Shown piece by piece: positions 5,077 through 7,672 of a stretch of 7,672 nucleotides of DNA. Both the position numbers and the translations under genes were made by a program. The DNA comes from JANMEX01 sp031423755 (lineage in GTDB: Bacteria; Pseudomonadota; Alphaproteobacteria; Rhizobiales; Rhizobiaceae), in assembly GCA_031423755.1 (NCBI GenBank), contig JANPGC010000019.1, positions 1-7,672 on the forward strand. The letters run 5' to 3'. Position 1 is the first letter of the stretch. Each line of letters begins with the position of its first letter. The notes under the pieces are model-generated. The model ran no database searches. It saw only the letters and a program-made list of their open reading frames with translations, and had not been told where the DNA came from.

Positions 5077-7533
5077 ATGATCAGACTGCTCGGTTATTTC
5101 TTCGGCATTGGCGCATTGCTTTTCCTGCTCGTTGCGGGAGGGATCGGGCTGTATGTTGGCAGGCTCTCCAAGGATTTGCCGGATTATCAGGTCCTTGCCG
5201 ATTATCAGCCGCCGGTGACGACGCGTGTGCATTCGGTTGACGGTGCGCTTATGGGCGAATTTGCCAAGCAGAAGCGACTTTACTTGCCGATTCAAGCGGT
5301 ACCCGACATGGTCAAGGCGGCGTTCCTGTCGGCCGAAGACAAGAATTTCTACCAGCATCCCGGAATAGACATGTACGGTCTGGCGCGGGCTATTGCGACG
5401 AACGTGCAGAATTTTGGCTCCGGAAAGCGTCCAATCGGTGCATCGACGATCACGCAGCAGGTCGCCAAGAACTTCCTTTTGTCGTCCGATCAGACAATTG
5501 ACCGCAAGATCAAGGAAGCAATTCTTTCGTTGCGCATTGAGCAGGCCTATTCCAAGGACCGCATTCTTGAGCTCTATCTCAATGAAATTTTCTTCGGACT
5601 GAACTCATACGGCATAGCGGGCGCGGCGTTGACCTACTTTGACAAGTCGGTGAACGAGCTGACCATTCCGGAAGCTGCCTATCTTGCAGCCTTGCCCAAG
5701 GGGCCATCCAACTACCATCCGTTCCGCCAGACCGAGCGCGCCATTGAGCGGCGCAATTATGTCATCGATCAGATGGTCGAAAACAAGTTCGTGACAGCAG
5801 CAGACGGTGCCGATGCGAAGAAGCAGCCCTTGGGCGTGAACTTGCGCAGCGGTGGCCAGACTGTGTTCGCGGCAGAATATTTCACCGAAGAAGTGCGCCG
5901 CGAAATCGTCGCGCGCTATGGTGAGGAAGCGCTTTATGAGGGCGGATTGTCCGTGCGCACGACGCTTGATCCGAAGCTTCAGCTTTTTGCCCGTGCGGCG
6001 CTGCATCGCGGGTTGATCAAGTATGACGAGCTTCAGGGTTACCGCGGGGCATTCAAGACCATTGATGTCAGCTCCGACTGGGGCAAGGCGTTGGGCGAGG
6101 TTGAGCATTATTATGATTTGCCCGAATGGAAACTTGCTGCTGTGCTTGATGTCACAGAAGAGGGCGCGGCGCTTGGATTGCAGCCTTTGAAAGACGTGTC
6201 CGGCGCACTTTCCGAGACGCGCGAACAGATCAGCCTTGCTCCGGATAATTTCAAATGGGCAATGACACTTCGCGTTGACGGAAAGCGCATCAAGGCCAAG
6301 ACATTTGGCGATGTGCTGCATGTTGGAGATGTTGTCTTTGTTGAAAAGAACGAGGAAGGCGGATGGCGTCTGCGCCAGATCCCGGCAGTCTCCGGAGCGC
6401 TCGTGGCGATGGATCCGCACACCGGGCGCGTGCTTGCGATGATCGGCGGTTTTTCTTATGCCCAGTCCGAGTTTAACCGTGCGACGCAGGCGATGCGCCA
6501 ACCGGGTTCCTCATTCAAACCGTTCGTTTACGCCGCCGCGCTCGACAATGGCTACACACCGGCCTCGGTTGTACTGGACGCGCCAATCAGCATTGATCAA
6601 GGCGGGTCGCTCGGCGTTTGGGAGCCGAAGAATTACTCGGGCAAGCCTGCCGGACCTTCGACGCTGCGCGGCGGTATTGAGCAGTCCCGCAATCTGATGA
6701 CAGTCAGACTCGCCAAAGACATGGGCATGAAGCTGGTTGCGGAATATGCCGAACGTTTCGGCGTCTACGACAAGATGCTGCCGGTGCTGTCTATGGTTCT
6801 TGGCGCTGGCGAGACGACCGACATGCGCATGGTGTCGGCGTTTGCGGTGTTCGCCAATGGCGGACGAGCAATCAAGCCATCGCTCATTGACAGAATTCAG
6901 GATCGCTTCGGCAAGACCATATTCAAGCATGATGAGCGCACCTGCGAAGGCTGTGCGGCGACAAGCTGGCTCGATCAGCCTGAGCCGGAGCTGATCGACA
7001 ACCGTGATCAGGTGCTGGATCCGATGACAGCCTATCAGGTCACTTCGATGCTTGAAGGCGTCGTTCAGCGCGGCACGGCAGCCAATATCAAGGACATCGG
7101 CTTTCCGGCCGCCGGCAAGACCGGGACCACGAATGAAGAAAAGGATGCGTGGTTCATCGGATATACGCCGGATTTGGTCACGGGCATCTTTATAGGATAC
7201 GACCATCCGACGCCGATGGGAAAAGGCTCGACAGGCGGTGCGCTCGCTGCCCCGATCTTCAAGGAATTCATGCAAAAGGCGCTTGAGGGCAAGCCCGCCG
7301 TTGACTTTCGCGTGCCTGAGGGCATGACCGTCGTGGCAATCGACCGCAAGACTGGCATGAAGGCTTTTGGCGAAGGCAAGGGCGTCATCATGGAAGCCTT
7401 CAAGCCGGGCACCGGGCCTGCCGATTCCTATTCAGTCATCGGCATCGAGGACATTGCTGTGCAGGAGCGGGGCCCGACAGTATCCCCGACCGCGACCAAG
7501 ATTATCGAACAGGGCGGCGGCGGGCTGTTCTAA
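5077..7533 (+). CDS. mrcA: Bifunctional penicillin-binding protein 1A (class A PBP)
   Basis: PBP1A polymerises lipid II into glycan strands and cross-links their peptides on the outer face of the inner membrane. The 818-aa product has a short cytoplasmic start, one membrane anchor (about 5-27), a GT51 glycosyltransferase domain (about 55-235), an OB-like domain (about 320-435), and a transpeptidase domain (about 437-735). GT51 motifs: SAEDKNFYQH with catalytic E87, GASTITQQ at 121-128, and LYLNEIFFG with E170. Transpeptidase motifs: SSFK with nucleophile S478 and K481, SRN at 537-539, and KTGT at 681-684. All key residues are intact and the length fits rhizobial PBP1A. I chose ATG 5077 because MIRLLGYFFG begins the membrane anchor, fits the family, and has GGGGA just upstream; the alternative start at 4993 adds 28 polar residues ahead of the anchor. 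In Agrobacterium, PBP1a is the main essential synthase for polar growth, so this gene may be essential here too (inference). It follows the amidase gene and ends at a strong terminator. Confidence 0.96.
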   Translation: MIRLLGYFFGIGALLFLLVAGGIGLYVGRLSKDLPDYQVLADYQPPVTTRVHSVDGALMGEFAKQKRLYLPIQAVPDMVKAAFLSAEDKNFYQHPGIDMYGLARAIATNVQNFGSGKRPIGASTITQQVAKNFLLSSDQTIDRKIKEAILSLRIEQAYSKDRILELYLNEIFFGLNSYGIAGAALTYFDKSVNELTIPEAAYLAALPKGPSNYHPFRQTERAIERRNYVIDQMVENKFVTAADGADAKKQPLGVNLRSGGQTVFAAEYFTEEVRREIVARYGEEALYEGGLSVRTTLDPKLQLFARAALHRGLIKYDELQGYRGAFKTIDVSSDWGKALGEVEHYYDLPEWKLAAVLDVTEEGAALGLQPLKDVSGALSETREQISLAPDNFKWAMTLRVDGKRIKAKTFGDVLHVGDVVFVEKNEEGGWRLRQIPAVSGALVAMDPHTGRVLAMIGGFSYAQSEFNRATQAMRQPGSSFKPFVYAAALDNGYTPASVVLDAPISIDQGGSLGVWEPKNYSGKPAGPSTLRGGIEQSRNLMTVRLAKDMGMKLVAEYAERFGVYDKMLPVLSMVLGAGETTDMRMVSAFAVFANGGRAIKPSLIDRIQDRFGKTIFKHDERTCEGCAATSWLDQPEPELIDNRDQVLDPMTAYQVTSMLEGVVQRGTAANIKDIGFPAAGKTGTTNEEKDAWFIGYTPDLVTGIFIGYDHPTPMGKGSTGGALAAPIFKEFMQKALEGKPAVDFRVPEGMTVVAIDRKTGMKAFGEGKGVIMEAFKPGTGPADSYSVIGIEDIAVQERGPTVSPTATKIIEQGGGGLF

Positions 7534-7545
7534 AGTTCTGCCAGC

Positions 7546-7574
7546 TTTACACCGCGCGGACCCGACACTATGGT
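7546..7574 (+). promoter_or_regulatory. Candidate prfB promoter embedded in the terminator
   Basis: TTTACA (7546-7551, 5 of 6 to the -35 consensus) and TATGGT (7569-7574, 4 of 6 to the -10 consensus) are separated by exactly 17 nt. Transcription would start near 7581, giving a leader of about 34 nt before prfB. The -35 lies just before the terminator stem and the -10 spans the loop and start of the second arm. The match is moderate; it is supported by the need for a prfB promoter after a strong terminator. Confidence 0.35.
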
Positions 7575-7593
7575 CCGCGCGATTTTTCATTTT
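7553..7593 (+). terminator. Intrinsic terminator after mrcA
   Basis: A perfect 10-bp stem, CGCGCGGACC (7553-7562) with GGTCCGCGCG (7572-7581), has a 9-nt loop and is followed by ATTTTTCATTTT. The GC-rich stem and U-tract make a strong rho-independent terminator 19 nt after the mrcA stop. It lies 21-33 nt before the prfB start, so prfB needs readthrough or its own promoter. Confidence 0.93.
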
Positions 7594-7602
7594 GGACAAT
7601 TC

Positions 7603-7610
7603 AGGAAGAG
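7603..7610 (+). promoter_or_regulatory. prfB ribosome binding site
   Basis: AGGAAGAG ends 4 nt before ATG 7615. This is the clearest Shine-Dalgarno match on the plus strand of the window and fixes the prfB start. Confidence 0.7.
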
Positions 7611-7614
7611 ACAC

Positions 7615-7672
7615 ATGCGCGCGGAAATGGAGACCTTGGTCGATGAGATCAAGCAGGCAATCAGCCTGCTGA
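7615..7672 (+). CDS. prfB: Peptide chain release factor 2, N-terminal fragment (cut by window end)
   Basis: Only 19 complete codons are present, reading MRAEMETLVDEIKQAISLL. This resembles the N-terminal helix of rhizobial RF2 proteins, and mrcA-prfB adjacency is common in this group as I recall it. RF2 recognises UGA and UAA in the ribosomal A site and triggers peptide release with its GGQ loop, which lies far beyond the window. Many bacterial prfB genes need a +1 programmed frameshift near codon 24-26; that site would fall just past the window edge, so its presence cannot be judged here. The identification rests on a short N terminus plus context, hence the reduced confidence. Confidence 0.75.
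   Translation, partial: MRAEMETLVDEIKQAISLL

Noticed and set aside
5605..6501. 298-codon open frame antisense to mrcA
   Set aside because: It lies wholly opposite a gene with intact GT51 and transpeptidase motifs. The translation shows no recognisable domain and its openness fits codon bias in a GC-rich gene.
6511..7275. 254-codon open frame antisense to mrcA
   Set aside because: Same reasoning: opposite the transpeptidase domain, with no recognisable motif.

Overview
The window looks like a core chromosomal region of an alphaproteobacterium, most likely a member of the Hyphomicrobiales/Rhizobiales (Brucella, Ochrobactrum, Mesorhizobium or Ahrensia relatives). This rests on remembered protein similarity (RNase E starting MANKMLIDASHPEETRV, PBP1A starting MIRLLGYFFG, RF2 starting MRAEME) and on the gene order rne / amidase / mrcA / prfB. 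No database search was possible, so the family level is not settled. I see no mobile elements, CRISPR arrays, tRNAs or rRNAs, and no clearly new multi-gene system. The less expected signals are in the intergenic control regions and in the disordered parts of RNase E.

Layout: (1) 1-229 (+) is the 3' end of a fold-type I PLP-dependent aminotransferase gene. (2) 237-265 is a hairpin terminator shared with the convergent rne gene. (3) 288-3092 (-) is rne, a 934-residue RNase E with a large charged insertion in its S1 domain and a long disordered tail ending in a GWW motif. (4) 3093-3648 is a divergent control region of about 550 bp. It contains the likely rne promoter and long rne leader, with several perfect hairpins, and the upstream region of the amidase gene. 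(5) 3649-4878 (+) is a secreted AMIN/Amidase_3 N-acetylmuramoyl-L-alanine amidase (AmiC/AmiB type). (6) 4879-5076 has no gene and no convincing terminator; a perfect hairpin abuts the mrcA ribosome binding site. (7) 5077-7533 (+) is mrcA, a complete bifunctional class A penicillin-binding protein. (8) 7553-7587 is a strong intrinsic terminator, possibly overlapping a prfB promoter. (9) 7615-7672 (+) is the first 19 codons of prfB, cut by the window end.

How the genes relate: amidase and PBP1A form a peptidoglycan pair, the first splitting septal wall and the second polymerising and cross-linking new wall. They share a strand with no strong terminator between them, so partial co-transcription is plausible. 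Both are flanked by RNA/translation genes: rne (mRNA decay, rRNA processing) diverges from the amidase gene, and prfB (stop-codon release at UGA/UAA) follows mrcA.
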